Source: Cupriavidus pauculus (lineage in GTDB: Bacteria; Pseudomonadota; Gammaproteobacteria; Burkholderiales; Burkholderiaceae). Taken from it: a stretch of 64,000 nucleotides of DNA. Position 1 is the first letter of the stretch. Each line of letters starts with the position of its first letter. The notes beneath the pieces are model-generated. The model worked only from the letters and a program-made list of their open reading frames with translations. It searched no databases and was not told the origin of the DNA. The DNA is taken from assembly GCF_022179805.1 (NCBI RefSeq), contig NZ_BPUO01000004.1:434001-498000 (forward strand), read 5' to 3'. Both the position numbers and the translations under genes were made by a program. Below, piece after piece: positions 1 through 8,656 of the stretch.

Positions 1-1
1 C

Positions 2-1225
2 AAGATCATCGACGAGATCAACCGCAACCTGCGCCAGTTGCCGGGCATCGAACCCAATTTCTCGCAGCCGGTGCGCGACAACATCCTTGAGAGCATCTCG
101 CAGATCAAGGGCCAGATCGTGATCAAGGTGCAGAGCGACAGCCTGGAGCACAACAAGCACGTGGCCGACCAGATCCTGGCCAACGTGCAGTCGGTCAAGG
201 GCGTGATGCGCGCGTTCATCGACCGCGACGGCGAACTGCCGCAGTACGTGCTGGAATTCGACCGCGCCCAGGCAGCCCGCTACGGCATCAACGTGGCCGA
301 CGTGCAGGACCTGATGGAAAGCGCGCTGGCCGGCAAGGCCGCCACGGAACTGTGGGAAGGCGAGCGGCACTTCAGCGTGGTGGTGCGCCTGAAGCCGGGT
401 GAGCGCGAACTGCCGAACCTGCCGAACATCTTCATGCAGACCGCCGACGGTGCCCAGGTGCCGCTGTCGCAACTGGTGACGTTCCGGGCCGCGTCCGGCG
501 CGATGAACATCAGCCGCGAGAACGGCCAGCGCACCACGTCGATCGGTATCTTCATCCACGACCGCGACATGGGTAGCGTGGTGAAGGACATGCAGGCGCT
601 GGTGAAGAAGAACGTCAACGCCGAGGACGTCAAGATTGGCTGGTCCGGTGAATTCGAGAACCAGGAACGCGCCATGGCGCGGCTGTCGATCGTGGTGCCG
701 CTGTCGGTGCTGATGATCTTCCTGCTGCTGTTCAATGCGTTCCAGTCGTTCAAGAGCGCCGCGCTGATCATCTCGAACATTCCGTTCGCACTGATCGGCG
801 GCGTGTTCGCGCTGTTCCTGACCGGCATTCCGCTGTCGGTGTCGGCCGCCATCGGCTTTATCGCGCTGTTCGGCCAGGCCGTGCTGAACGGCGTGGTGAT
901 GGTGACCTACTTCAACCAGCTGCGCCAGGAAGGCATGCCCGTGCGGCAGGCCGTGCTGACCGGCTCGATGGACCGTCTGCGCACTGTGCTGATGACCGCG
1001 ATGCTGGCCATGCTGGGCCTGTTCCCGATGGCCATCTCGCGCGCCATCGGGTCGGAAACGCAGCGCCCGCTGGCCATCGTCATCATCGGCGGCCTGATCA
1101 CGGCCACCATGCTGACGCTGATCGTGCTGCCCACGCTGTACGAATGGATGGTGGGCCGCAACTGGCCTGACGAGGAAGGCCAGCCGGAAAACGAAAACCG
1201 CCTCAACGATTCGATGGCCAACTGA
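2..1225 (+). CDS. RND heavy-metal efflux pump inner-membrane subunit, 5'-truncated (CzcA/CusA family)
   Basis: This is the C-terminal 407 residues of an inner-membrane proton-driven RND pump; the frame is open to the window edge, so the start lies outside. The visible part covers the second periplasmic (porter) region, with phrases such as NFSQPVRDNI and IKVQSDSLEHN. It then has a run of hydrophobic helices beginning at VVPLSVLMIFLLLF and ending near ATMLTLIVLPTLYEWM. These phrases match the heavy-metal (HME) branch rather than the drug (HAE1) branch. Such pumps work with a periplasmic adaptor and an outer-membrane channel, presumably encoded upstream. The metal cannot be assigned because the diagnostic fourth helix is missing. 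A strong terminator follows. Confidence 0.9.
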   Translation, partial: KIIDEINRNLRQLPGIEPNFSQPVRDNILESISQIKGQIVIKVQSDSLEHNKHVADQILANVQSVKGVMRAFIDRDGELPQYVLEFDRAQAARYGINVADVQDLMESALAGKAATELWEGERHFSVVVRLKPGERELPNLPNIFMQTADGAQVPLSQLVTFRAASGAMNISRENGQRTTSIGIFIHDRDMGSVVKDMQALVKKNVNAEDVKIGWSGEFENQERAMARLSIVVPLSVLMIFLLLFNAFQSFKSAALIISNIPFALIGGVFALFLTGIPLSVSAAIGFIALFGQAVLNGVVMVTYFNQLRQEGMPVRQAVLTGSMDRLRTVLMTAMLAMLGLFPMAISRAIGSETQRPLAIVIIGGLITATMLTLIVLPTLYEWMVGRNWPDEEGQPENENRLNDSMAN

Positions 1226-1249
1226 GCCGGCTGAATTGCCGAGGTAGTG

Positions 1250-1287
1250 AAAAGCCGGGGCGCCTTGACGGGCGCCCCGGCTTTTTT
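1250..1287 (+). terminator. Rho-independent terminator after the RND gene
   Basis: A GC-rich stem (AAGCCGGGGCGCC pairing with GGCGCCCCGGCTT) around a short loop is followed by a run of six T. It lies 25 bases after the RND stop codon and ends that transcription unit before the kinase gene. Confidence 0.88.
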
Positions 1288-1448
1288 CATTGGCACCGGC
1301 CGCATGTCCGACCGGATATCCGGCCCGGCGCAGCAACGCGCTGTAGCATATGGGCTCCAGCAAAAGGCGGGAGGCAGGTTTTCTCCCCGATTCCAGGATT
1401 CCTGTGCCGCCGCAATCGTCCCTCCTGAGGTCCATCTTCCCGAGCATC

Positions 1449-3122
1449 GTGTCGACCGGCGACATGGCGGATCGCGTGCGCCACCACGACTGGGCCCACA
1501 CGTCGCTGGGGCCGATGGCGGCATGGCCAGCCGGTGTGCGCGTGGCCATCAACAATCTGCTGTCGTCGCCGTTTCCGGCCTGCGCCTGTTTTGGCGACGC
1601 GCTGACGATGGTCTACAACGATGCCTTCGTCCCGATCCTGGCGAAGAAGCACCCCGCGCTGGGGCAGTCCTTCCAGCAGGTATGGGCCGAGGCCTGGGAG
1701 CACATCGGGCCGCTCGCGCGCGGCGCGCTGGCCGGCGAGACGGTGTTCATCAAGGATTTTCCGCTGACGACCAACCGCGACGGCCAGCCAGCGCAGGCGT
1801 TCTTCACGTTCAGCTACAGCCCGCTTCACGATGAGAACGGCGCCGTGATCGGCATGCTGGACACCGTGTTCGAGTCGACCGAAGCCGTGGCGGCGGGGCG
1901 CCGGCTGGAGGCGCGCGCGTCAATCCTCGAATACGAGGTGGTGCAGCAGACCGATGCGCGCCAGCAGGCCGAGCATGCGCTCCAGGAAGCCAGGAAGCTG
2001 GAGCCGATCGGCCGCCTGGCGGGCGGTGTCGCCCATGACTTCAACAACCTGTTGCAGGTGATTTCCGGCAATCTGCAGATCCTGGAATTGCGGATGGGCG
2101 CGGACGCCGCCGCGCAGCAGCGGCTGCTGAGCGCCCGCGCCGGCGTGGAGCGCGGCGCCAGGCTGGCCGGGTAGTTGCTGGCGTTCAGCCGCAAGCAGAC
2201 GCTGGACCCCAGCGTCTGCAATGTCAGTGAACTCGTCGCGGGCATGGAAGACATGATCCGGGTGACGCTCGGCGGCAGTTGCGTGCTGCGGATGCACTGG
2301 CCGGAGCGGTCTTGGAATGTGCTGGTCGACACGGCGCAGCTGGAAAACGTGGTGCTGAACCTCTGCCTCAATGCGCGCGATGCCATGGCGGGCGGCGGCC
2401 GGCTCGACATCGAGGTGGGCAACGTGCGGCTCGATGCCATGTCGGCACAGGGCCAGGAGACGCAGCTGGACGGCGACTTCGTGGCGATTTCGGTGCGCGA
2501 TACCGGCGCGGGCATGTCCGCCGATGTCATGGCGCAGGCGTTCGAGCCGTTCTTCACCACGAAGCCGGATGGCAAGGGCACCGGGCTGGGCCTTTCCACG
2601 GCGTTCGGATTCGTCAAGCAATCGGGTGGCCATTTGCTGCTGCAGAGCGAACCGGGCATCGGCACCACCGCAACGATGTACCTGCCCCGGTCGTTCGACG
2701 CCGCGCAGGCGATCCGCGCGCAGCCTGACGACGAACCGGCGGGTGGCGGGACCGAGACCGTGCTGGTGGTGGAGGACGAATCGCAAGTACAGGACACCGT
2801 GGTGGAACTGCTGCGCGGACTCGGCTATTCCGTGCTGCGCAGCAGCGGCCCGGGCAGCGCGCTGGCGGTGCTCGAAAGCGGCCTGCGGATCGACCTGTTG
2901 TTTACCGATGTGGTGATGCCGGGTCCGGTGCGCGCGAACGAACTGGCGCTCATGGCCCGCAAGCTGCAGCCCGAGATCGCCGTGCTGCTTACGTCCGTCT
3001 ATACGCAGGGCGCCGGGCTCGATGCGGGGGGCGATCTGCTGCCGAAGCCCTACTCGCGGGAAGCACTCGCGCGCAAGGTGCGGCAGGCGTTGGCGCGTCG
3101 GCAAGGGCTGGCGGCCAGGTAA
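1449..3122 (+). pseudogene. Hybrid sensor histidine kinase/receiver gene interrupted by an in-frame amber codon
   Basis: One continuous frame encodes an N-terminal PAS-like sensor region, a HisKA dimerisation helix (phosphoacceptor His in GGVAHDFNNLL, about residue 196), an HATPase domain (N box LNLCLNARDAM, G boxes DTGAGMS and GKGTGLGLS) and a C-terminal receiver (VVEDE, phospho-Asp in LLFTDVVMP about residue 487, Lys in LPKPYS). A TAG at 2172-2174 replaces the residue just before LLAFSRKQ, where close family members usually carry Gln; one C-to-T change from CAG would explain it. The stop separates the H box from the ATPase domain, so neither half should signal alone. The GTG at 1449 is preferred because the family N-terminus resembles STGDMADR; an ATG at 1350 is possible. 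Amber suppression, reinitiation at the TTG directly after the stop, or a sequencing error are alternatives. Confidence 0.8.
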
Positions 3123-3136
3123 GACCAGGCCGGCGA

Positions 3137-4402
3137 CTAGCTTGTCTTGTCGCCGCGTTCCGCCGGACGCGGAAACAGCGGCCAGACGCATAGCGCCACC
3201 CCGGCCGTCGTGGCCCAGACCACTGGCCACGATGTGAGTGCCAGCCAATGCGGCAGGCAAAGCGGCGTCAGGAAGAAGCCGAAGAACACCACGGTGTTGG
3301 CCATGCCAAGCGCGGTACCCGCGCGGTCGGCGCCGGCCATCGCCGCCAGCTCTGTGTATCCCACCCCATGCCAGGCGGACACCGCGATACCGGCCAGCCC
3401 CAGCGCCACGGGCAGTAGCGTCATCAGTGTCGCGCTGGACGCACTGCCGTGGACGCAGGCCGCCAGCACCAGGAATGCCGCCACCGTGACCAGCGTGCAG
3501 CCGCGCAGGTAGTGGCGGCGGTTGCCATGGCGATCGGTCCAGCGGCCGCTCCAGACACGCATGACCATCGCGCCGGCCTGGATCGCCACCAGCGTGGCCG
3601 TGATGGTGGCCAGCCCCGCATGGGCGTAGTCGTGCAGGAAGATCGACGCGAACGTCAGCACCGCGAACTGCGGCACGCACAGCAGCCCGATGGCCATGAC
3701 GATGCGCCAGATCTCTGCCCGCCCCAGCGGATTCGGGTGCCGGACCGACGTGGCCGCCGTGGCGTGCCCGTCCGGCGGTTCATGCAGCCAGTGCCAGGTC
3801 AGCAGGGCCGAGACACCGCACAGCACGGCGACCCAGCCATAGGCCCACCCAAAACCAAAGGTCGAAGCCAGCCACGGCAGCGTCAACGCGCCAATGCCGC
3901 CACCCATCGGCACGGCGGTCTGGCGGATGCTCATGGCAAGTCCGCGCTCACCTTCGTGGAACCAGCGCATGACGGCGCGTCCGCTGGCGCCATTGACGCT
4001 GCCGCCGACCAGGCCGACCACCGTCATCGCCACAACCAGCCAGGCCAGGTCCGGGACATGGCCGGAAGTGGGCGCTAACCAGAGCGCCATGCCCAGCAGC
4101 GCCAGGCAGGTGGCGGCCAGGCCGCCCAGCAGCACGGGCCGGTCGCCCCAGCGGTCGGCGGCGAGGCCCCACGGTAATTCGGACAAGGCCGTACCGAGCC
4201 CGAGCGCGCCGACGGCCAGACCGACTTGCGCGGTGTCCAGCTGGTAGCCGGTGCGCATCCAGACCGCGGTGGTGGGCAGGCCGCTGATGGCGGCGATGAC
4301 GCTGGCGTTGGCGGCCACGCCCACGCCCAGGACTTTCCAGCGGTGGGATGGTGCCAGGCGGGGCGGGTGCGACAGGGAAACTTGCAGAGCGTGCAGGGAC
4401 AT
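3137..4402 (-). CDS. MFS transporter
   Basis: A 421-residue secondary transporter of the major facilitator superfamily, expected to have 12 inner-membrane helices. Hydrophobic segments are spread evenly through the protein. The loop between helices 2 and 3 reads GLAADRWGDRPVLLGG, the usual MFS signature, and a second such loop (SGRWTDRHGNRR) marks the C-terminal half. The ATG at 4402 is chosen because residues upstream in the open frame are not transporter-like and run into the promoter of the divergent LysR gene. That LysR gene is its probable regulator. The substrate is unknown. The gene converges on the broken kinase gene with only 14 bases between. Confidence 0.85.
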   Translation of the reverse strand: MSLHALQVSLSHPPRLAPSHRWKVLGVGVAANASVIAAISGLPTTAVWMRTGYQLDTAQVGLAVGALGLGTALSELPWGLAADRWGDRPVLLGGLAATCLALLGMALWLAPTSGHVPDLAWLVVAMTVVGLVGGSVNGASGRAVMRWFHEGERGLAMSIRQTAVPMGGGIGALTLPWLASTFGFGWAYGWVAVLCGVSALLTWHWLHEPPDGHATAATSVRHPNPLGRAEIWRIVMAIGLLCVPQFAVLTFASIFLHDYAHAGLATITATLVAIQAGAMVMRVWSGRWTDRHGNRRHYLRGCTLVTVAAFLVLAACVHGSASSATLMTLLPVALGLAGIAVSAWHGVGYTELAAMAGADRAGTALGMANTVVFFGFFLTPLCLPHWLALTSWPVVWATTAGVALCVWPLFPRPAERGDKTS

Positions 4403-4505
4403 AAGTGACACGTGATCCGAGAGGCGATTTGACGTGTTCCAGTCTGTCACCGAGAATTCATCCTGAAAATCAGAAAATAACGTTCGATTCGTTCGATAAA
4501 ACAGG

Positions 4506-5447
4506 ATGGTTGCGATGTCCCGAACCAATCTCGATCTGGCCGCGCTGCGCACGCTGGTGGCCGGCATGGAACTGGGCAGCTTTGCCCGGGCGGCTGATCG
4601 CGTGGGCCGATCCACGTCGGCGATCAGCGCGCAGATCAAGCGGCTCGAAGAGCAGGCCGGCACGCCGCTGTTCCGCAAGTCGGGGCGCGGCCTGGCGCTG
4701 ACGGCGGCGGGCGAGGCGATGCTTGGCTACGCGCGGCGGCTGGTGGAACTGAACGACGAGGCGGTGACGGCGGTACGTGGCGTGGACCTGTCGGGCGGTA
4801 TCCGGCTGGGCCTGCAGGAAGAATTTGGCGAGGGTTTGCTGCCCGAGGTGCTGGGCCGGTTTGCACGCGCGCATCCCAAGGTACGTATCGAAGCGGTGGT
4901 GTCGCGCAATGCCGACCTGCTGGAGCGGATCGATACCGGACGCTGCGACCTGGCACTGGTGTGGGCCGATATGCACCCGGCCATGTCCGACGGCGTTGCG
5001 GGCTATGCGATGGGGCGCCGCCACGCGACGCGCATCGACGACGTGCCGATGAGCTGGGTGGGCCCGGCGTCGCTGCCGTGGCAACCGGCGGACGGCGAGC
5101 CGCTGCCGCTGGTGGCTTTCGACCGGCCTTGCCAGTTCCATGCGGCCGCGACGGCTGCACTCGATGACGCAGGCATTCCGTGGCGCATCACGTTTTCCAG
5201 CCCGAATCTGGGCGGATTGTGGGCAGCGGCGGCCGCCGGGCTGGGCCTGACGGTGCGCTCGCGCTACGGGCTGCCGGCCAATGTGCGTGCGCTGTCGGCC
5301 GACGAAACCGGTTTGCCGGCGCTGCCGTCGATGTCGCTGGCGATGGTGCGGGCGTCCGCCACGATGCCGCCCGAGGTGGAGCGTCTGGCCGACATCCTGC
5401 TGGCGTCGCTGCGCGGCAGGCCGGATCAGGAAGCGATGGCGGCCTGA
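4506..5447 (+). CDS. LysR-family transcriptional regulator, divergent from the MFS gene
   Basis: A 313-residue LysR regulator. The N-terminal winged helix-turn-helix is clear (LDLAALRTLVAGMELGSFA, then SAISAQIKRLEEQ and LFRKSGRGLALT), followed by a periplasmic-binding-protein-like effector domain. ATGs at 4506 and 4515 are both possible. It is transcribed away from the MFS gene across about 100 bases, the normal arrangement in which a LysR protein controls its neighbour and itself. The effector is not known. Confidence 0.87.
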   Translation: MVAMSRTNLDLAALRTLVAGMELGSFARAADRVGRSTSAISAQIKRLEEQAGTPLFRKSGRGLALTAAGEAMLGYARRLVELNDEAVTAVRGVDLSGGIRLGLQEEFGEGLLPEVLGRFARAHPKVRIEAVVSRNADLLERIDTGRCDLALVWADMHPAMSDGVAGYAMGRRHATRIDDVPMSWVGPASLPWQPADGEPLPLVAFDRPCQFHAAATAALDDAGIPWRITFSSPNLGGLWAAAAAGLGLTVRSRYGLPANVRALSADETGLPALPSMSLAMVRASATMPPEVERLADILLASLRGRPDQEAMAA

Positions 5448-5459
5448 CCCGGCCCACTT

Positions 5460-5816
5460 TCAATCGTCGTAATGGCCGCCATGGCGTGACGGCCGGCACA
5501 GCAATGCGCCCAGCAGCACGCCCACGCCCAGCGCCATGCCAAGTGCCTTGATCGGTTCGCGATGGGTGTACTCGGTCACGCATTCCTGGCCACGCGACAC
5601 GCCATCGGTCACTTGTGCCTTGATCGCTGCCAGCTTGTCCGAGCCTTGTGACGCCTTGTTCAGAAATTTCTGCTTGGCCGACTGGATGGCCTCGCCGGTC
5701 AGGTTCGGCAACTGGGTGAGCAGGTCGTCCAGATCCTGCGCCAGCTGGCGGGTATCGGCCTGCAGCTTCTGCTGGGGCGTCGGCGGATTGATGTTGTTGG
5801 GATCGAGCGGGTCCAT
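5460..5816 (-). CDS. DUF883 (ElaB/YqjD-type) membrane-anchored protein
   Basis: A 118-residue protein with a long amphipathic helical region (LQADTRQLAQDLDDLLTQL onward) and a C-terminal hydrophobic segment (ALGMALGVGVLLGALLC), followed by a short basic and His-rich tail. This is the layout of the ElaB/YqjD/DUF883 family; the E. coli members are inner-membrane proteins associated with stationary-phase ribosomes. The ATG at 5816 has an AGGAGA ribosome site on the minus strand. The role here is inferred from family only. Confidence 0.8.
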   Translation of the reverse strand: MDPLDPNNINPPTPQQKLQADTRQLAQDLDDLLTQLPNLTGEAIQSAKQKFLNKASQGSDKLAAIKAQVTDGVSRGQECVTEYTHREPIKALGMALGVGVLLGALLCRPSRHGGHYDD

Positions 5817-5982
5817 GGCGTCTCCTGGGTGGGCAATCGAAGATCGGGATCGGGACATCTTGCTGCGCAGGTTTCGTACCAGTGGCGACAGAACGTCCAA
5901 AGGCCGGCCACGCCGCGCCACGCCGGCCCGCAGCGGCCGCAACTTACCTGCGTTTGTAATTTACTCCCGCTGCGTCGCACCA

Positions 5983-6011
5983 ATAAAAAAGGCCCGGCTT
6001 CGCGCCAGGCC
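5983..6011 (-). terminator. Rho-independent terminator (minus strand) after the Bug gene
   Basis: On the minus strand GGCCTGGC, a short loop and GCCGGGCC (one wobble pair) are followed by TTTTTT. It lies about 30 bases beyond the stop of the Bug gene that ends at 6044. Confidence 0.82.
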
Positions 6012-6043
6012 ACAAGTACTACCCTCTTTTCGGGACGGTCAGG

Positions 6044-7045
6044 TCAGTCGGCCTGGATGCCGAACTCCTTCACCAGCTTGCCGTAGCGCGCATAGTCGGC
6101 GGCAATCAGCTTCTGCAGCACGGCCGGCTCGCCGCCCACGGGCGTGACGGCAATCGTGGCCATGCGCGCCACCACATCGGGCTGCTTCAGGATCTCGTTC
6201 ACATGGCCGTTGAGCAGGCGCACGATTTCCGGCGGCAAGTTCTTCGGCCCCAGCAACGCCTGCCATGCGCCGATCTCCACGTCCTTGTAGCCCAGTTCCG
6301 CCAGCGTCGGCACGTTCGGCGCGAACGGCGAGCGCTTGAGGTCGGCCACGGCCAGCGGCAGCAGCGTGCCATTGCCCACATACTGCGCCACGGCGCCGTA
6401 GGTGACGTAGGTCATCGGCACCTGGCCGCCCAGCACGTCGACGATGGCCGGGGCGGTGCCACGGTACGGCACCTGCGAGATCTTCACGTTGGCCGACTTG
6501 TTGAACAGCTCGCCCATGATGTGCATCGGCGAACCGTTGCCCGGCGTGGCGTAGGTCTCCAGCTTGCCGGCCTTGGCGCGTGCCACGAGGTCGCTCATCT
6601 TGGCGATGCCGCTGTTCTTGTTCACGACCACGAACAGCGACTGCGTGCCCAGTTCGGCAATCGGCGTCAGGTCGTTCACCACGTCATAGCTGGCACCGGT
6701 GCCGGACTTCAGCACCAGCGGCGCGATCGATACCGTGTTCGGCGCCAGCAGCAGCGTGTAGCCGTCGGCCGCCGCGCGGGCCACGTAGGCGCTGCCGATG
6801 GTGCCGGCGGCGCCCGTGCGGTTTTCGACCACGACCGATTGCTTCAGGCGGGCAGCCAGCTTTTCGGCCATCAGGCGTGCCAGCACGTCGGTGTCGCCGC
6901 CGGCCGGGTAGGCCACCACGATGGTGATCGGCTTGTTGGGATAGCCGCCCTGGGCCATCGACGGGGCGGTGGACAGCAGGGCGGCGGTGCCGATGGCGGC
7001 GCCAAGCGCGCCCAGTACCAGGCGGCGGACAAGGTTCGAATTCAT
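6044..7045 (-). CDS. Tripartite tricarboxylate transporter substrate-binding protein (Bug/TctC family)
   Basis: A 333-residue periplasmic binding protein. It has a cleavable signal peptide (RRLVLGALGAAIGTAALLST, cut near SMAQ). The Bug fold follows, with family phrases KPITIVVAYPAGGDTDVLAR near the mature N-terminus, VVVENRTGAAGTIG and QVPYRGTAPAIVDVLGGQV. Bug proteins bind carboxylates and other small acids; many occur without the TctA/TctB membrane subunits, as here. The ATG at 7045 begins the signal peptide. It lies 13 bases downstream of the porin gene on the same strand, so binding protein and outer-membrane channel are probably co-transcribed as an uptake pair for the adjacent catabolic locus. 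Confidence 0.9.
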   Translation of the reverse strand: MNSNLVRRLVLGALGAAIGTAALLSTAPSMAQGGYPNKPITIVVAYPAGGDTDVLARLMAEKLAARLKQSVVVENRTGAAGTIGSAYVARAAADGYTLLLAPNTVSIAPLVLKSGTGASYDVVNDLTPIAELGTQSLFVVVNKNSGIAKMSDLVARAKAGKLETYATPGNGSPMHIMGELFNKSANVKISQVPYRGTAPAIVDVLGGQVPMTYVTYGAVAQYVGNGTLLPLAVADLKRSPFAPNVPTLAELGYKDVEIGAWQALLGPKNLPPEIVRLLNGHVNEILKQPDVVARMATIAVTPVGGEPAVLQKLIAADYARYGKLVKEFGIQAD

Positions 7046-7058
7046 GGTGTGGCGCCCC

Positions 7059-8156
7059 TTAGAAGATGTGCTTGATGCCGACCATGGCGCCCAGCTGCTG
7101 GCCGCCCGGCTTGGTGTTGGCACCCGCCTGCGCGCCGCTGACCGAGAACGTCAGGTTGCCGTCGTTGTTGATATAGCCGGCCGTGGCATACACCGCGGTG
7201 CGCTTGCTGAAGTTGTACATGCCGCGCACCGAATAGAGCATCGATTTGTTGTCGCTGTTCTGGTAGTTCAGGTAGTAGACCTGGCCGGACAGCGTGAACG
7301 CGGGCGTGATGTCGTAGGCGGCGCCGATGTAGTACAGCTCGGAGAGCGGCGTGGTGCTGGCCTGGTTCTCGCGGCGGATCACGCCGGCGCCGATCTTGGT
7401 GCGGTTCAGCAGCACGTAGCCCGCCAGCGACGCGCGGTCGTCGCGCAGGCTGCTGTTGGTCAGGCCGGCAAACGCGCCCGGGCCGCCGCGCTGCGAATCG
7501 TACGCGGCATAGACACCCCAGGTCTTCGTATCCCAGCCGACCATGGCAGACCATTCGCGGCACTGACTCTTGTTGGCCGGATTCTCGCCGGCGCAGTTGG
7601 TGCCCGACGGGCTGGGGCCGGCATTGGCCACGTCGCGGCCAAAGCTGTACGTCGCGCCCAGTTGCAGGCCGCCGAAGCTGCCCTTGTAGGCGATGGCGTT
7701 GTCGGCGCGCGTGTTCGGGATGTAGCTGTCGAGCGAGCCGGAGCCGAAGGCGTTGGGGCCCAGGATGTCCGGATCGAGGATGGCCCAGAACAGCATCGTG
7801 TACTGGCGGCCGAACGAGACCTGGCCCCATTGGTTCGACTGCAGGCCCACCAGCGCCTGGCGTCCGAACAGGCGGCCACCCTGGTTGGCGGTGCCGGAAT
7901 CGGGCGCGAAGCCGGACTCCAGCACGAAGATGCTCTTCAGGCCGCCGCCCAGGTCCTCGGTGCCGCGCAGACCCCAGCGCGACGGTACGGTGCCGGTCAG
8001 CGTGTTCATGCGCACCACGCTATTGCCGGCCGCGCCAACCTTGTTTACGAATTCCACGCCAGTGTCCACCACGCCATACATGGTGACGGACGACTGGGCA
8101 GTGGCCAGCAGGGGCGCGGCTGCGAGCAGGCCCGCCGCGTATTTTGCGATCTTCAT
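7059..8156 (-). CDS. Outer-membrane general porin (Gram-negative porin family)
   Basis: A 365-residue trimeric-type porin. The signal peptide (MKIAKYAAGLLAAAPLLATA) is followed by the usual first strand SSVTMYGVVDTGVEFV; constriction-loop sequence and alternating beta strands follow, and the protein ends in a terminal Phe (IKHIF), the assembly signal recognised by BamA. The length is normal for betaproteobacterial porins. The 5' region holds two tandem copies of the GTTTC-type motif shared with nearby catabolic promoters, suggesting that this porin is induced with the catabolic locus instead of being a housekeeping channel. Confidence 0.92.
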   Translation of the reverse strand: MKIAKYAAGLLAAAPLLATAQSSVTMYGVVDTGVEFVNKVGAAGNSVVRMNTLTGTVPSRWGLRGTEDLGGGLKSIFVLESGFAPDSGTANQGGRLFGRQALVGLQSNQWGQVSFGRQYTMLFWAILDPDILGPNAFGSGSLDSYIPNTRADNAIAYKGSFGGLQLGATYSFGRDVANAGPSPSGTNCAGENPANKSQCREWSAMVGWDTKTWGVYAAYDSQRGGPGAFAGLTNSSLRDDRASLAGYVLLNRTKIGAGVIRRENQASTTPLSELYYIGAAYDITPAFTLSGQVYYLNYQNSDNKSMLYSVRGMYNFSKRTAVYATAGYINNDGNLTFSVSGAQAGANTKPGGQQLGAMVGIKHIF

Positions 8157-8628
8157 CTACCGTTTCCTTCTCTAGTCTTGTGGGCTCCGTGGACGTTTCC
8201 GGCGGCAACGGTATGGGGGCTGCCGTTTTGTTTGTGTTTCATTAGTAAAACAATGAACTACATAGGAAACGTTTGAGCGAAATATAGGCACGACATCGAA
8301 CGGCGTAGATAGGGAGCAACCCTAGTGCGGTCGGGCGGTGACAGTGGCGAGCGCGCCCGGCACCACTCCGTCGAGGGGGAAGGCGCACGGCGGGCGTGGT
8401 GCGCGGCGCACCGGCTTGGCGCGGCGCGGCGTGTCGGGTGAATCGACAAACGACGTCCGGGCGAACGCCGAGGCGGATCTCGCGGCGGACAGGCGATTGC
8501 CCCATCGCGGGGCCGTGTGCCGGGGGCCATGCACCGGCTTCGAGACCGCGCAGCTGCCAGCAATTTTTCTACTTGTTTACCCTGATCCCACGCCCTGAAG
8601 GACTGCGCCTATAGTCGAGAGGTTTTAT
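8157..8628. other. Intergenic regulatory region between porin and hydrolase genes
   Basis: About 470 bases without a convincing gene. The short open frames here have no family-like content and lie in GC-rich sequence. The left end holds the tandem operator-like motifs upstream of the porin. The right end contains a possible minus-10 element (TATAGT at 8610-8615) and a GAGAGG ribosome site (8617-8622) for the hydrolase. Nothing is recognised in the middle, about 8290-8570. Confidence 0.6.
8236..8270. promoter_or_regulatory. Tandem IclR-type operator candidates upstream of the porin
   Basis: Two 16-base imperfect palindromes lie 19 bases apart. The first is GTTTCATTAGTAAAAC (8236-8251); the second, read on the minus strand, is GTTTCCTATGTAGTTC (8255-8270). 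They are 80-115 bases upstream of the porin start. The same motif recurs at 8622-8656, 9609-9683 and 24727-24761. Assignment to the IclR paralogues is inference from co-occurrence. Confidence 0.5.
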
Positions 8629-8656
8629 TTGCGAACGGTTATTTCATATATGGAAC
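8622..8656. promoter_or_regulatory. Tandem operator candidates over the hydrolase start region
   Basis: GTTTTATTTGCGAACG (8622-8637) and ATTTCATATATGGAAC (8641-8656) are again 19 bases apart and resemble the motif upstream of the porin. They overlap the start region of the hydrolase, downstream of the possible TATAGT minus-10 element, a position suited to repression. Confidence 0.45.

Noticed and set aside
1920-3680. 586-codon minus-strand frame over the broken kinase gene
   Set aside because: Considered as the real gene because the kinase is interrupted, but its translation has no domain while the plus strand has every histidine-kinase and receiver motif.
8258-8614. Several short overlapping frames between porin and hydrolase
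   Set aside because: No ribosome site, no family-like content and both strands equally open; treated as non-coding.
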